DNA of 64,000 nt from Myxococcales bacterium. GTDB taxonomy: Bacteria; Myxococcota_C; UBA6777. The first letter of the stretch is position 1; the number at the start of each line of letters is the position of its first letter. The position numbers and the translations under genes were made by a program. This document shows positions 26,351 through 34,974 of this stretch, piece after piece. The stretch lies in assembly GCA_020632975.1 (NCBI GenBank), contig JACKEL010000014.1, positions 88,701-152,700 on the forward strand, given 5' to 3'. The notes beneath the pieces are model-generated. The model saw only the letters and a list, made by a program, of their open reading frames with translations. It ran no database searches and was not told the DNA's origin.

Positions 26351-26405
26351 TTGAAACAATTTGAAACAGTGATGCAACGAAACAGTGATAAGGAAAAATT
26401 ATCAC
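26351..26405. promoter_or_regulatory. Repeat-rich control region between sqr and dps
   Basis: TTGAAACA at 26351 and 26361 (10-bp period), GAAACAGTGAT at 26363 and 26379, and a perfect dyad with 7-bp arms GTGATAA (26385-26391) and TTATCAC (26399-26405). The gene-free gap 26132-26538 is about 400 bp and serves two divergent genes, so operator sites are expected; the regulator is not known. Confidence 0.5.
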
Positions 26406-26504
26406 GGGGTTCCAAAAAATGCATTGGAAAGATGTTTGGGGAGCGGTTACCTTAGTTGAGTCGGAAGAAACCACTTTTTGGTTATACAAGGTTGCATGAC
26501 ATGT

Positions 26505-26519
26505 GCGGCCGTATGACGC
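26505..26519. promoter_or_regulatory. Second RegR-box-like site, upstream of dps
   Basis: GCGGCCGTATGACGC matches GNGRCRTTNNGNCGC at all but two defined positions and shares the core GCGRC...TATGNCGC with the dyad at 18331. It ends 19 bp before the dps start. Confidence 0.35.
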
Positions 26520-26538
26520 GCAAAGAAAGGAGGCTCTT

Positions 26539-26982
26539 ATGAGCCAAGATAAAGTTCTCGAAGGGTTGCTCGGTTTGATGGCGAACTCTAGCGTCTTTTA
26601 CCAAAAACTCCGAAACTACCACTGGAATGTGCGTGGCGAGAAGTTTTTCGAATTGCACCTCAAGTTTGAAGAGCTTTACAACGAGTGGGCCGCTGTCGTG
26701 GACGAACTTGCCGAGCGCATCTTGATGTTGGGTGGTTCGCCTTTGGGCACACTTACCTCGATCTTAGAGCGAGCGACGTTGAAAGAAGAAAGCGGACGTC
26801 CTGCATCGCGTGAGATGGTCCAACGCTTGAGCGACGATTTAGACGCTCTGCTCAAGCAGATGGAGTCTGTGATCGAGTTGAGCGAAGAAGTCAAAGACCG
26901 TAAGACCACCAACGTCCTTGATGGTATCGGCGATCAACAACGCGTTCATTTGTGGATGTTGCGTTCTTGGCTTGCCAACTAA
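26539..26982 (+). CDS. dps: Dps-like ferritin (DNA-protection/iron storage)
   Basis: A 147-residue Dps family protein of usual length. The inter-subunit ferroxidase residues are all present: His28 (NYHWNVRG), His40 (FELHLKF), Asp55 and Glu59 (VVDELAER). Dps dodecamers oxidise Fe2+ with peroxide and store iron, limiting Fenton damage. The ATG at 26539 is preceded by a strong AAAGGAGG, so a longer frame starting at 26503 is not used. It is divergent from sqr across a repeat-rich 400-bp region and followed by a likely terminator at 27091. Confidence 0.92.
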   Translation: MSQDKVLEGLLGLMANSSVFYQKLRNYHWNVRGEKFFELHLKFEELYNEWAAVVDELAERILMLGGSPLGTLTSILERATLKEESGRPASREMVQRLSDDLDALLKQMESVIELSEEVKDRKTTNVLDGIGDQQRVHLWMLRSWLAN

Positions 26983-27090
26983 TCCTGCACCTACTTTTTC
27001 TATCCTACCTTTTTCTATCCCTACCTTTCTGCCTCTGTTTTCCTACCGTTTCTCTTTTGTTTTCGATGTTCCTCAATCAACAAAGATATC

Positions 27091-27134
27091 GAGCGGTTGT
27101 ATTTTCAATGTGCCCGCTCTTTTGTTGTTTTTTT
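27091..27134 (+). terminator. Rho-independent terminator downstream of dps
   Basis: GAGCGG pairs with CCGCTC across a loop of about 17 bases and is followed by TTTTGTTGTTTTTTT. It lies about 110 bp after the dps stop. The rest of the gap 26983-27405 is pyrimidine-rich and holds no gene I can support. Confidence 0.65.
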
Positions 27135-27405
27135 CGGGTGCTATGGCCTTTGGGGAAGAGGTTGAGGGATTTTTTTTGTGCGGGTTCTTGTCTTTTCTAT
27201 AGAAGACGCCACCTTTAATCGCGCGATGCTACCCAAGTACAAACAACCTAAAGAGCAGTGAAGTTGCCCCTTTCTTTTGGGTCCAAGAAAAAGTTCTTGG
27301 CCACGGAGAGAAGGGTGTTTGGCGCGTAGCATGTTTGGTTCAAGACAAACAAGATCCACAACATAAAGAGGTCCGTGTTGTTGAGGATACGGACAGGAGG
27401 CAAAG

Positions 27406-27819
27406 ATGGCACGTTATCGTGACTATGATCCAGATGAGAATGGTGGTCGAGGTCGTGGCCGAGGTCGTGGCCGAGGTCGCGTGTACTACGATGATGCAGA
27501 GACCGAAGAAAGATCTGGCCGTGGTCGTTACGAAGTCGTCCATTACGAAGAAGATCTCCCAGCACCCTACGGCTACGATCCTGACTCGGGCCTGCCTTAT
27601 TCTGATCGCAGCCGCGTTGTCGCGGGTCTTTTGCAGATCTTCTTAGGAAGCTTTGGAGTAGGCCGATTCTACTTGGGTTACAATGGTCTCGGTGTGCTGA
27701 TGATCTTGGCCACGATCTTTACCTTTGGGATCGCGGGTGGGATCTGGGCCTTGATTGATGGCGTGCGGATCTTGATGGGCGAAGTCTACGACGCAGATGG
27801 GCTCCCTCTGCGTCCTTAG
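27406..27819 (+). CDS. TM2 domain-containing membrane protein with RG-repeat N-terminus
   Basis: A 137-residue protein. Residues 14-25 are an Arg-Gly repeat encoded by tandem GGTCGTGGCCGA-like units at about 27448-27482. The C-terminal 70 residues form a TM2 domain: LLQIFLGSFGVGRFYLGY, then a second membrane helix with GIAGGIWALIDGVRIL. TM2 proteins are small inner-membrane proteins of uncertain role. AGGAGG stands seven bases before the ATG. It converges with hemB, whose stop is 9 bp away. Confidence 0.85.
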   Translation: MARYRDYDPDENGGRGRGRGRGRGRVYYDDAETEERSGRGRYEVVHYEEDLPAPYGYDPDSGLPYSDRSRVVAGLLQIFLGSFGVGRFYLGYNGLGVLMILATIFTFGIAGGIWALIDGVRILMGEVYDADGLPLRP

Positions 27820-27828
27820 TGGGCGGGA

Positions 27829-28830
27829 TCAGCGCTGTAGTAGGCGTGCGATATCTTTGGCAAAGTAAGTCAAGATGATGTCCGCGCCTGCACGTCGAAT
27901 CGCGAGGGTGGTTTCCATCATCGCAGCCTCTTCATTGAGCCAGCCGCGTTCTGCGGCGGCTTTAATCATCGCAAACTCACCACTCACATGATACGCCGCA
28001 ACGGGCAGATCGACGATCTGTCGGATGGCGGAGATGATATCGAGGTAAGCCGCAGCGGGTTTCACCATAACCATATCTGCGCCTTCTTCGACGTCGAGCA
28101 TCACTTCGCGCAAGGCTTCGCGTTGGTTGGCGGGGTCCATCTGGTAGGTCTTTTTGTCTCCTGCGCGGGGGGCAGAGTCGAGGGCATCGCGGAAGGGACC
28201 GTAAAAGGCGGAGGCGTACTTGGCAGAGTAAGCCAAGATCCCGCAGTCGCTGAACCCTTCCGTATCAAGCGCAGCGCGCATCGCACCTACGCGACCGTCC
28301 ATCATGTCGGATGGTGCGACGATATCTGCGCCTGCTTTGGCTTGGGCCACGGCCATCTGTGCAAGGATTTCGAGGGTTGGGTCGTTGAGGATGAAACCAT
28401 TTTCAACGTATCCATCGTGACCATCGCTAGAATAAGGATCCATCGCAACATCCGTGATGATCGCGAGGTCGGGGACAGCGTCTTTGAGGGCTTTGACACA
28501 GCGCAGAAGCAGGCCATCAGGATTCAGCGACTCTGTGGCGCGCTTGTCTTTTTTCTGATCTTCGATCAAAGGAAACAGTGCGATCGCTGGGATGCCGAGT
28601 GCTTGGGCTTCTTTGGCCTCTTTGAGCAATAGATCGATGCTGAATCGAAAACAACCTGGCATGGAGGAGATCGGCTCTTGAACACCATCCCCATCGCGTA
28701 CAAACAAAGGCAGCACAAGCTGATCTGTACTCAAGCGATTCTCGCGTACCATCCTGCGGATCGCGGGGCTACGTCGATTGCGTCGAGGGCGTTGGATTAG
28801 ATCGAAAAAGGCGAGGTTTTCCGTGTTCAT
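27829..28830 (-). CDS. hemB: Delta-aminolevulinic acid dehydratase (porphobilinogen synthase)
   Basis: A 333-residue enzyme that condenses two aminolevulinate molecules to porphobilinogen in heme synthesis. Both Schiff-base lysines are present (SAKYASAFYGPFRDA and MVKPAAAYLD). The metal-site segment reads DVAMDPYSSDGHDGYV, with Asp in place of the Cys triad, so it belongs to the Mg2+-dependent, Asp-rich subclass rather than the Zn/Cys type. ATG at 28830 is preceded by GGAG ten bases upstream and begins the usual N-terminus; frames extending to 29061 have no support. The tdk gene is divergent. Confidence 0.95.
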   Translation of the reverse strand: MNTENLAFFDLIQRPRRNRRSPAIRRMVRENRLSTDQLVLPLFVRDGDGVQEPISSMPGCFRFSIDLLLKEAKEAQALGIPAIALFPLIEDQKKDKRATESLNPDGLLLRCVKALKDAVPDLAIITDVAMDPYSSDGHDGYVENGFILNDPTLEILAQMAVAQAKAGADIVAPSDMMDGRVGAMRAALDTEGFSDCGILAYSAKYASAFYGPFRDALDSAPRAGDKKTYQMDPANQREALREVMLDVEEGADMVMVKPAAAYLDIISAIRQIVDLPVAAYHVSGEFAMIKAAAERGWLNEEAAMMETTLAIRRAGADIILTYFAKDIARLLQR

Positions 28831-29137
28831 ATCGTTCTTTTCTCCGAGGTTGAGAGGCGTCTTCGCGAGAGCCTTGGGATGCAAAAGATGGGCTTTGGTA
28901 CATCTTTTTGTGGACTCTTGTCCAGACTCAACCAGACCACACAAGGGGGAGGGCTCTTTGCTGTGTGAGCGCTCCTTGACCGTGTGAAAACCTAGGGGCA
29001 GGATGGGTGCGTTTTTGTTCTGTGTCTGTTCTGGCGAACTCAACGATTTTTTCGGATACATCAGGGGGTTTTATTTCTGGGGTTTGGGCATTCAATTGTT
29101 GAGGCCAAGGTTTGCTGTGGAAGAGAGGAGCGCGACG
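28831..29137. other. Divergent promoter region between hemB and tdk
   Basis: About 307 bases with no supported gene. A small dyad TGGAC/GTCCA sits at 28911-28924. TTGACC at about 28977 could be a -35 for tdk but the matching -10 is poor. Both genes have Shine-Dalgarno sites at the edges. Confidence 0.45.
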
Positions 29138-29731
29138 ATGCACGCACTGCGTAACCAAAGACGAGGCGGACGAATTGAAGTGATCTGTGGTCCCATGTTT
29201 TCAGGGAAAACAGAAGAGATGCTGCGGCGATTGCATCGAGAGCAGATCGCAGGAAGACGGCCGATGGTGATGATCCCACCGCGCGGTCGCTACCAAGACA
29301 AGATCGAGTCTCGACAAGGCGAACACATGTCAGCGATCGCTGCTTCCAATGCGAGTGCTGCTCTCCAGTTGATCAAAGAGCACGAATGGGGCGGCCCTTA
29401 CGCTGTGATCGCTTTTGATGAAGCGCAATGGTTTGAGGATCTTCTCGAAGCATCCGTGGCTTTGGCCAATGCTGGACACCGCGTGATCGTCGCTGGACTG
29501 GATATGGACTACGCAGGACGTCCTTTTCTTCCGATGGCGCTGACGATGTGCGCTGCAGAACAAGTCACCAAGCTCACGGCTGTAGGACGATGTGACTGCG
29601 AAGCTACGCATACTGCTCGTCTTGGAGACGGTGAAGATGAGGGTGGGACGTGGGAACCGATGTGTCGTCTTTGTTGGAAAGATGCTGCAAAAGAAAGCAA
29701 CCCGAGCCGCGTGTTTGATATGGAAACGTAA
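29138..29731 (+). CDS. tdk: Thymidine kinase (type II)
   Basis: A 197-residue salvage enzyme that phosphorylates thymidine with ATP. Walker A is GPMFSGKT (18-25). The catalytic Glu and magnesium site lie in FDEAQWF, followed by the GLDMDYAGRPF lid segment. The zinc-binding lobe has CDCEATHT and CRLC, giving the four ligands of the type II fold. The ATG at 29138 has GAGGAG seven bases upstream; the frame is open 135 bp further upstream, but the extension is Phe/Trp-rich and unlike the family. A Ser/Thr kinase gene follows after 133 bp. Confidence 0.92.
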   Translation: MHALRNQRRGGRIEVICGPMFSGKTEEMLRRLHREQIAGRRPMVMIPPRGRYQDKIESRQGEHMSAIAASNASAALQLIKEHEWGGPYAVIAFDEAQWFEDLLEASVALANAGHRVIVAGLDMDYAGRPFLPMALTMCAAEQVTKLTAVGRCDCEATHTARLGDGEDEGGTWEPMCRLCWKDAAKESNPSRVFDMET

Positions 29732-29864
29732 CGAATATCGGGGGTTAGGGGGCGGTGGCTGAAGTTGACAGGGTGGGGAGGGCGTGTTAGCGTGCCAAGG
29801 CAAGATCCGCAGCCTTGGTGGATGTCTTGTTCCCCTTTGTGCTGCTAAGTTGAGGTTGCAAGCG

Positions 29865-32459
29865 ATGTCGAAACGCGATGATACACGGACACAGCAAAGT
29901 AATCCTTTTGCTGATAACCAAAAACAACCCCAAGAGTCCCAGCCACCACCCCTCGCTGTGGGCGCTGACTTGTTGCGCCGAGTGGACAATCTTTTGGGGC
30001 GAAAGCAGTACGAAGACGACGATGATGATGCAACCTCACGACCCTTCCATGTTCATGTCGGCGACGACGGAACCGTCGATGTCATCGGCTCTGCGCAAGA
30101 TGACGAAGCCACTGTGTATCGCGGACGTCTCCAAGACGTCACACGTCCTCGTGTTGACCTGAAACAAATCCGCCAACAAGCCAGTGTCCCCCAGATCCCG
30201 ATAGACGCAGATTATACCCGCCCCCGTGCGGTGTACCCTCGCAATCCGCTCGATACCTCTGAGGGAGCGGATACAGCGGCTTTTTCGAGCTTGGATGATG
30301 AGGTCGATGCCACGTATTACGGCGGTTATCAGGAAGATATCGAGGATCGCACACAACATATCTCTCCCAAAGAGATCGCTAGCTTTAACCTGCCTTCAAA
30401 GCCCACAGAGCCAACCGAATCGCCCGAACCACCGCTTTTTTACGAAGAAGAAGACTCCAGCGAAACACAACAGGTTTCTGTGATCAAACCTGTCCCAAAC
30501 AAGCCCAGTCGTGAAGACCTCACGCAGACGCTTTTGGAGGATTCGTTTCTGCAGGATGAAAAGGCGCGTGGAAATGCCTTGGCGTTGTCGCTTCCATCGC
30601 TTTCTCGGGAAAGCGGCGAGCAACCTCAAACCTTTGAAGTGGAGAAAACCTCGTCCACTCAAGCGGGGGCCGCACGGCATCTCGAAGAAAATGTAAACAC
30701 CACCATCCCCAAGCTGCAACCGCTCACTGTGGAAGAATCATTTGATCCTTCTTTTGTCAGAGGTCGGGACTCGCTCAAAGCAACTTTGCTGGATGAACCC
30801 AAACCTGTCCTCCATGCGCCCCATACGGCGATCCGCCCCGAACAGCACGGGCACTCTGGGCAGATGCCAAAGCTCCCTCAGATCAAAGCTGTTCCTTCCG
30901 TAGTGAAGGGAGGTTTGGACACAGACGAGAAAGATGTCGATTGGAGCGAAACGGTGATCCGAGCGTCTTCGCTCAAGCCCCACGACTACGAAAGTCATTC
31001 TGGGATCCCTTCTCCACTTCGACCCGCGGCTGCGACCATTACGGATACACCGCGTTCTTCGATCATGGATGGGCCTTTGGCTTTTCCCTCGCCGCCATCT
31101 TCCACAGCACTTCCGTTGCCTGTTCTTCCCACACCGCCGAAAAGCTCGCCACCACCGCCGAAAAGCTCGCCACCACCGTTGAAAAGCTCGCCACCACCGC
31201 CTCCTCCCAAAAAAGAAGCGTTGGAAGCACCGCCTTCTTCATCGTTGGGACAGTCCCTTCCTTTCGCAGCGATGGGGCAAGTGGCTCCGCAGATGTCCGT
31301 GACACGGACTTTTGTAAAAGGTGCGATCCTCCCTCGCAAAAAAGAAGATGGCACGCTTGTTCCTGTTGCACCCGAAGAAAAAGATCGTTACGAGCCATTG
31401 CAGATCTTAGGAGAGGGTGGTGTTGGCCAAGTCTTGTTGGTGCGCGACCATGATATCTTGCGCCTCGCCGCGATGAAGTGCATCAAAGGCTCCAAAAGCG
31501 ATACGACGCTGATGCGCTTTATCGAAGAGATCCGACACACGGGCCAACTTGAGCACCCCAATATCGTCCCGATCCACGACGTCGGGGTGAACGAAGATGG
31601 CCAGTATTACTTCATTATGAAGTATGTCCAAGGCGAAGATCTCAGCATGGTGATCCAAAAACTGCGTGAAGGTGATCCCGAATATCACAAGCGTTACACG
31701 TTTGAACGCAGAGCCCGTATCTTCTTGGAGATCGTCGAAGCGATCCGTTTTGCACACAACAAAGGGATCATCCATCGCGATCTAAAACCCGGTAACATCC
31801 GCATCGGAGAGTTTGGTGAGGTCGCGGTGATGGACTGGGGCTTGAGCAAGGTGTTGAAACACAAAGAGGGCGGCACCATCAGCATGAATGTGAATGTCCT
31901 CAGTTCGCTCGATCTCGCGGACCAACGGCTTTTTGAAACACGCCAAGGTATCCTTGTGGGGACACCCGCTTATATGTCGCCTGAACAAGCCTATGGTCGG
32001 CATGATTCGATGGATCAGCGCAGCGATATCTATAGCTTGGGCGTGCTGTTTTATGAGTTCGTCACGCTGATGCATCCTTTCGAGCGGTACAGCAGTTTGG
32101 AGTCGCTTCTTCAGGCAATCACACAAACAGATCCTCCCCCTGCTTGGTCTTTGACACATCCCGCCCAAGGCCGTGTCCCCCGTGAGTTGGGCTTTATGAT
32201 CTCCAAGGCGATGGCGCGTGAAGTCGAAGATCGCTACCAAAGTTTAGAGCCTTGGGCGAAAGAGCTGGAGGCATACCTCGACGCACGCAGTGGTGTGTAC
32301 TGCACATCGACCTTCATCAAACGCGGGGTCCAAGGCTACACCCACTTGCTCGATAGCCACCGTGTGATCGGCGTAACGCTGATCTGTCTTGTTGTTTTGT
32401 CGAGCGTGTTTGGAAGCGTGCAGTTTGTGCGCTGGCTGGTTTCTTTGATGGCTTCATAG
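29865..32459 (+). CDS. Ser/Thr protein kinase with long disordered N-terminus and C-terminal membrane anchor
   Basis: An 864-residue kinase. The first 500 residues are disordered and rich in Asp, Glu, Ser, Pro, with a tandem Pro/Ser repeat near 423-445. The kinase domain covers about 505-775: GEGGVGQV glycine loop, AAMKCIK lysine, HRDLKPGN catalytic loop near 636, DWG instead of DFG, then AYMSPEQA. The DWG form is common in myxobacterial and planctomycete kinases. A single membrane helix (VIGVTLICLVVLSSVF) lies at about 834-856 close to the end, so the kinase is cytoplasmic. The ATG at 29865 has TTGAGGTT upstream; a frame from 29784 exists without a ribosome site. Targets unknown. Confidence 0.88.
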   Translation: MSKRDDTRTQQSNPFADNQKQPQESQPPPLAVGADLLRRVDNLLGRKQYEDDDDDATSRPFHVHVGDDGTVDVIGSAQDDEATVYRGRLQDVTRPRVDLKQIRQQASVPQIPIDADYTRPRAVYPRNPLDTSEGADTAAFSSLDDEVDATYYGGYQEDIEDRTQHISPKEIASFNLPSKPTEPTESPEPPLFYEEEDSSETQQVSVIKPVPNKPSREDLTQTLLEDSFLQDEKARGNALALSLPSLSRESGEQPQTFEVEKTSSTQAGAARHLEENVNTTIPKLQPLTVEESFDPSFVRGRDSLKATLLDEPKPVLHAPHTAIRPEQHGHSGQMPKLPQIKAVPSVVKGGLDTDEKDVDWSETVIRASSLKPHDYESHSGIPSPLRPAAATITDTPRSSIMDGPLAFPSPPSSTALPLPVLPTPPKSSPPPPKSSPPPLKSSPPPPPPKKEALEAPPSSSLGQSLPFAAMGQVAPQMSVTRTFVKGAILPRKKEDGTLVPVAPEEKDRYEPLQILGEGGVGQVLLVRDHDILRLAAMKCIKGSKSDTTLMRFIEEIRHTGQLEHPNIVPIHDVGVNEDGQYYFIMKYVQGEDLSMVIQKLREGDPEYHKRYTFERRARIFLEIVEAIRFAHNKGIIHRDLKPGNIRIGEFGEVAVMDWGLSKVLKHKEGGTISMNVNVLSSLDLADQRLFETRQGILVGTPAYMSPEQAYGRHDSMDQRSDIYSLGVLFYEFVTLMHPFERYSSLESLLQAITQTDPPPAWSLTHPAQGRVPRELGFMISKAMAREVEDRYQSLEPWAKELEAYLDARSGVYCTSTFIKRGVQGYTHLLDSHRVIGVTLICLVVLSSVFGSVQFVRWLVSLMAS
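31134..31196 (+). repeat. Three tandem 21-bp repeats encoding PPKSSPP-type units
   Basis: The unit CCGCCGAAAAGCTCGCCACCA occurs three times without gap (31134, 31155, 31176), the third with two changes (CCGTTG). Frame is kept. It forms a Pro/Ser linker before the kinase domain and may vary in copy number. Confidence 0.9.
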
Positions 32460-32549
32460 GAAGCGAACTTTGTCTTGGTGCCCTAGGCTCTAGGCTTTGG
32501 GGTGGGATGTACTTGGGGTCTTTGGCACTGTTGCTTCTTTTGGGCTCTC

Positions 32550-32915
32550 TTAGGCTGCGACGGCTTGAGTGGGTGGGGTATGGCGTAACATGTAGAAGGC
32601 TTGCGGGATCACCAACCAAAATCCAGAGATCGGCATCAGGAAAGCGCCCACACAACCGAGTGCAAGCAAACTGTATGCAAACCCCCTTGGTGTCGCACGC
32701 ATCGACAACACCAGTTGTCCCCACATCATCATCGCAAAGCCCGCAAACAAAAACCAAAAGATCGCCCTGCGATCCATGTGTGGGTCCACAGCATGGAAAA
32801 AGCCTGCTTTGGCGATGGCTGCGAGCGGAGCAAAGCCCATCACAAGGCCCAAAGCATTGTGGATCAGTCCCGTTGCAATCAAGAGATAGGCACTCAATCG
32901 CGTTTGTTTTGTCAT
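32550..32915 (-). CDS. Small four-helix membrane protein (DUF6463-like)
   Basis: A 121-residue protein with four predicted membrane helices: LSAYLLIATGLIHNALGLVM, the IFWFLFAGFAMMMWGQLV segment, a third from FAYSLLALGCVGAFLM and a fourth near GFWLVIPQAFYML. The layout and GLIHNALG motif fit the DUF6463 family of unknown function. Its start overlaps the TetR gene stop by 4 bp, so they form a two-gene operon and the membrane protein is probably a regulated target, perhaps for export or resistance. No catalytic motif is visible. Confidence 0.68.
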   Translation of the reverse strand: MTKQTRLSAYLLIATGLIHNALGLVMGFAPLAAIAKAGFFHAVDPHMDRRAIFWFLFAGFAMMMWGQLVLSMRATPRGFAYSLLALGCVGAFLMPISGFWLVIPQAFYMLRHTPPTQAVAA

Positions 32916-33502
32916 GTTCTTGGTTTCCTTCTTTTTTTGGGGGCGCTTGATCCTGCCCCATCTATCGAAGAAGAGGGTGACATCAACAACAAAAGAAGAT
33001 CCTCTCCCAGCCGCTGAAACTTCGGTAGGGTGGCACTTTCCCCTCGATAAACGTATCCGAGAAAAGCCATATAACTGATCTCCGCACGACGCCTCGACTC
33101 TTCTTCCACAAAACCTGCTTGCTGAAACAGTTCACATAGATAAGCCAGTCGTTTTTGCTCTACCGCGTGGACTCTCGCCTCAACCTCTTCGTCTTGCTTG
33201 GCCCAAGAGAAGATCCCTGACTCGCCCGTGACACCGATCTTTTCGAGTTCTTCGAACAGGCGTCGCAAACAATCCTGTGGCGTGCTCTCTTCGCTCGACA
33301 ACCTGATAAGCTCGTCTGTTCCTCGTTCCCAGTACGACAACAACTGCCACAAAAGGTCTGTGCGATCCTTAAAGTGCCAGTAAAAGCTACCTTTGCTGAC
33401 ACCAAGATCCCGCGCCAAGGCTTCGATCTTGATCGCGGATGGACCCCCTACTTCAAGTTGTTTGCGAGCTGCTGTGAGCCAGTCCAACGGGCTAAGACGC
33501 AT
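32912..33502 (-). CDS. TetR-family transcriptional repressor
   Basis: A 196-residue regulator with the TetR helix-turn-helix at about residues 22-52 (IEALARDLGVSKGSFYWHF, the GSFYWHF recognition helix). The C-terminal ligand domain ends in a basic tail KKRRKPRT. The protein is transcribed from a promoter covered by two copies of an inverted repeat starting 14 bp upstream of the start codon, so it almost certainly represses itself and the overlapping DUF6463-like gene. The inducer is not predictable from sequence. Confidence 0.88.
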   Translation of the reverse strand: MRLSPLDWLTAARKQLEVGGPSAIKIEALARDLGVSKGSFYWHFKDRTDLLWQLLSYWERGTDELIRLSSEESTPQDCLRRLFEELEKIGVTGESGIFSWAKQDEEVEARVHAVEQKRLAYLCELFQQAGFVEEESRRRAEISYMAFLGYVYRGESATLPKFQRLGEDLLLLLMSPSSSIDGAGSSAPKKRRKPRT

Positions 33503-33515
33503 CTTTTGATCCTTT

Positions 33516-33582
33516 CCATACGGTTGCGTATGGAGAGAGAAATAGACGCAGCTTTGCCATTTGTCAATACGGTTGCGTATGG
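33516..33582 (-). promoter_or_regulatory. TetR promoter with two palindromic operators
   Basis: The perfect palindrome CCATACGGTTGCGTATGG lies at 33516-33533, and a second copy with ATACGGTTGCGTAT as its symmetric core at 33565-33582. On the minus strand TTGACA (complement of 33562-33567) and TATTTC (33539-33544 region), spaced 16-17 bp, form a promoter; one operator covers the -35 and the other lies just past the -10. Confidence 0.85.
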
Positions 33583-33730
33583 TTTTTAGAAGGGGGCAGA
33601 TCTGGGGTCGATTCCATGGAGGATTCAGTCAGGCTTCACGGTTTTTTCACTTTTGGGGCGTAGTCTGCAAAAAAGGAATGGGAGAGCAGAGAGACACTTT
33701 GCTTATCTTTTTTTGCTTGAGGAGTGCGTG

Positions 33731-34486
33731 ATGAGCCAGCAAAAGCCCTTACAACAAACGAATCTTTGGAAGCCTTTGCATCTCTTGGTGTGTGGGGTGG
33801 CGTGTTTGGGATGGTTGGGGTTGTCTGTTGGAGAAGCCCAAGCGCACCGTGCCCCCAGCAAGCAACCAAGAACAACACACAGCACCAAAGCAGCGCAAAA
33901 AACAGAGCGTCCCTCAGATCTCTTTTTCACGGGAGCCGCTGAAGATACGGATAAACGGGGCGGTGCGCTGTGTGCGGGAACGCAGCATGTGGCTTGGGTT
34001 CCGCGCGTCAAGCATGATGGTGCGTTTCGCGCAGAGGTCCGTTGGATCGGCCTACGTGGAGCAAAACAACCGATCTTGCGGCGTCGTCTGCGTTTGGCCA
34101 AGCGTCCTCGGATGGTGCGTTGTCTTGCGGATGGGATCGCGCTTCGCGTGGGGCGACGTTGGATGCGGGTCTCTTTGCAAAGCCAGCAACGATCAAGTCT
34201 TCGTGTGGATACCCTTTTGGGAAAAGTACAAGGAAAGCGACCCAAGGCTTTGTTGCAGCGTGTCGAAAGTGGGCTTTTGTCGCAAGAGTTGCGGTTCTTT
34301 CAGAGTGTGCAGCAGGGATGGCGCCTTTTGATTCAACGTCGAAGTGTTCGTGTTGCGCGTGGTGAAGGCGAGATCCAACACTTTACCAAAGTGCTTTTGG
34401 TCAACGATGCGTCCAAACCACACGCGCGCGTGCTTGTATACCAAGGTGTCTTGGTGGAGTCGCTGGACAGTCTTGCATCCCTCTAA
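33731..34486 (+). CDS. Exported protein of unknown function
   Basis: A 251-residue protein with a signal peptide of about 37 residues ending in AQA. Residues after it are rich in Arg and Lys with scattered hydrophobic strands (for example WVPRVKHDGAFRAEVRWI), suggesting a beta-rich periplasmic domain. I recognise no family. GGAG lies seven bases before the ATG. It stands 149 bp from the divergent TetR operators on the left and ends 60 bp before the convergent OsmC-like gene. A repressible target of the TetR protein is possible only if the operator also controls it; the operators are about 150 bp away. Confidence 0.55.
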   Translation: MSQQKPLQQTNLWKPLHLLVCGVACLGWLGLSVGEAQAHRAPSKQPRTTHSTKAAQKTERPSDLFFTGAAEDTDKRGGALCAGTQHVAWVPRVKHDGAFRAEVRWIGLRGAKQPILRRRLRLAKRPRMVRCLADGIALRVGRRWMRVSLQSQQRSSLRVDTLLGKVQGKRPKALLQRVESGLLSQELRFFQSVQQGWRLLIQRRSVRVARGEGEIQHFTKVLLVNDASKPHARVLVYQGVLVESLDSLASL

Positions 34487-34545
34487 GAGAGGATATGTCG
34501 AATAGGGCGTATCCTTGGGGAGAATGGATGCGCTGGACGGGGAGA

Positions 34546-34974
34546 TTAGGGGTTGGGTTGGACTGTAAAAGCGTGCGTAATCTCCGCGCTTTTTACGAGA
34601 GTTCCGTGAACACCACAGTATTTTTCTGTACTCAGTGCGATCGCGCGTTCGAGCTTGTCGTTGTCGAGGCCCGTGCCTGTGAAGCTGAACTGCATGTGGA
34701 TACGGACCCAAGGGCGTGGATACTCTTCTCCACGTTCGCCACTTACAGAGACTTCGACAGCGCCAAGGGGCTGTCGTTGCTTTTGCAAGATGTTGACGAC
34801 GTCGTACATGGAGCAAGCACCAAGACCAAGCAAAAGCATCTGCATCGCGCTCACGCCAGGTTCATCGTCAGCGCTAGAGATCATCACGCCATGTCCGCGC
34901 GAGTCCGTGCCTAGAAAGGTGGTTTTTTCCACCCACTTTACGCGGGTGGTGATGGGATTGTTGAGCGTGGTCAT
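34546..34974 (-). CDS. OsmC/Ohr family protein
   Basis: A 142-residue small protein with the OsmC fold. The two active-site Cys are visible: Cys54 in GLGACSMYDV and Cys120 in KYCGVHGT. Such proteins reduce organic hydroperoxides using a thiol partner, and the YhfA-like subgroup to which the sequence is closest is of less certain role. ATG at 34974 is preceded by AAAGGAAA. No partner gene is adjacent. Cytoplasmic. Confidence 0.86.
   Translation of the reverse strand: MTTLNNPITTRVKWVEKTTFLGTDSRGHGVMISSADDEPGVSAMQMLLLGLGACSMYDVVNILQKQRQPLGAVEVSVSGERGEEYPRPWVRIHMQFSFTGTGLDNDKLERAIALSTEKYCGVHGTLVKSAEITHAFTVQPNP

Noticed and set aside
26406..26424. Sigma-54 promoter GGGG...TGCA near dps
   Set aside because: The GG to GC spacing is 11 bp instead of the strict 10, so it is not a canonical -24/-12 element.
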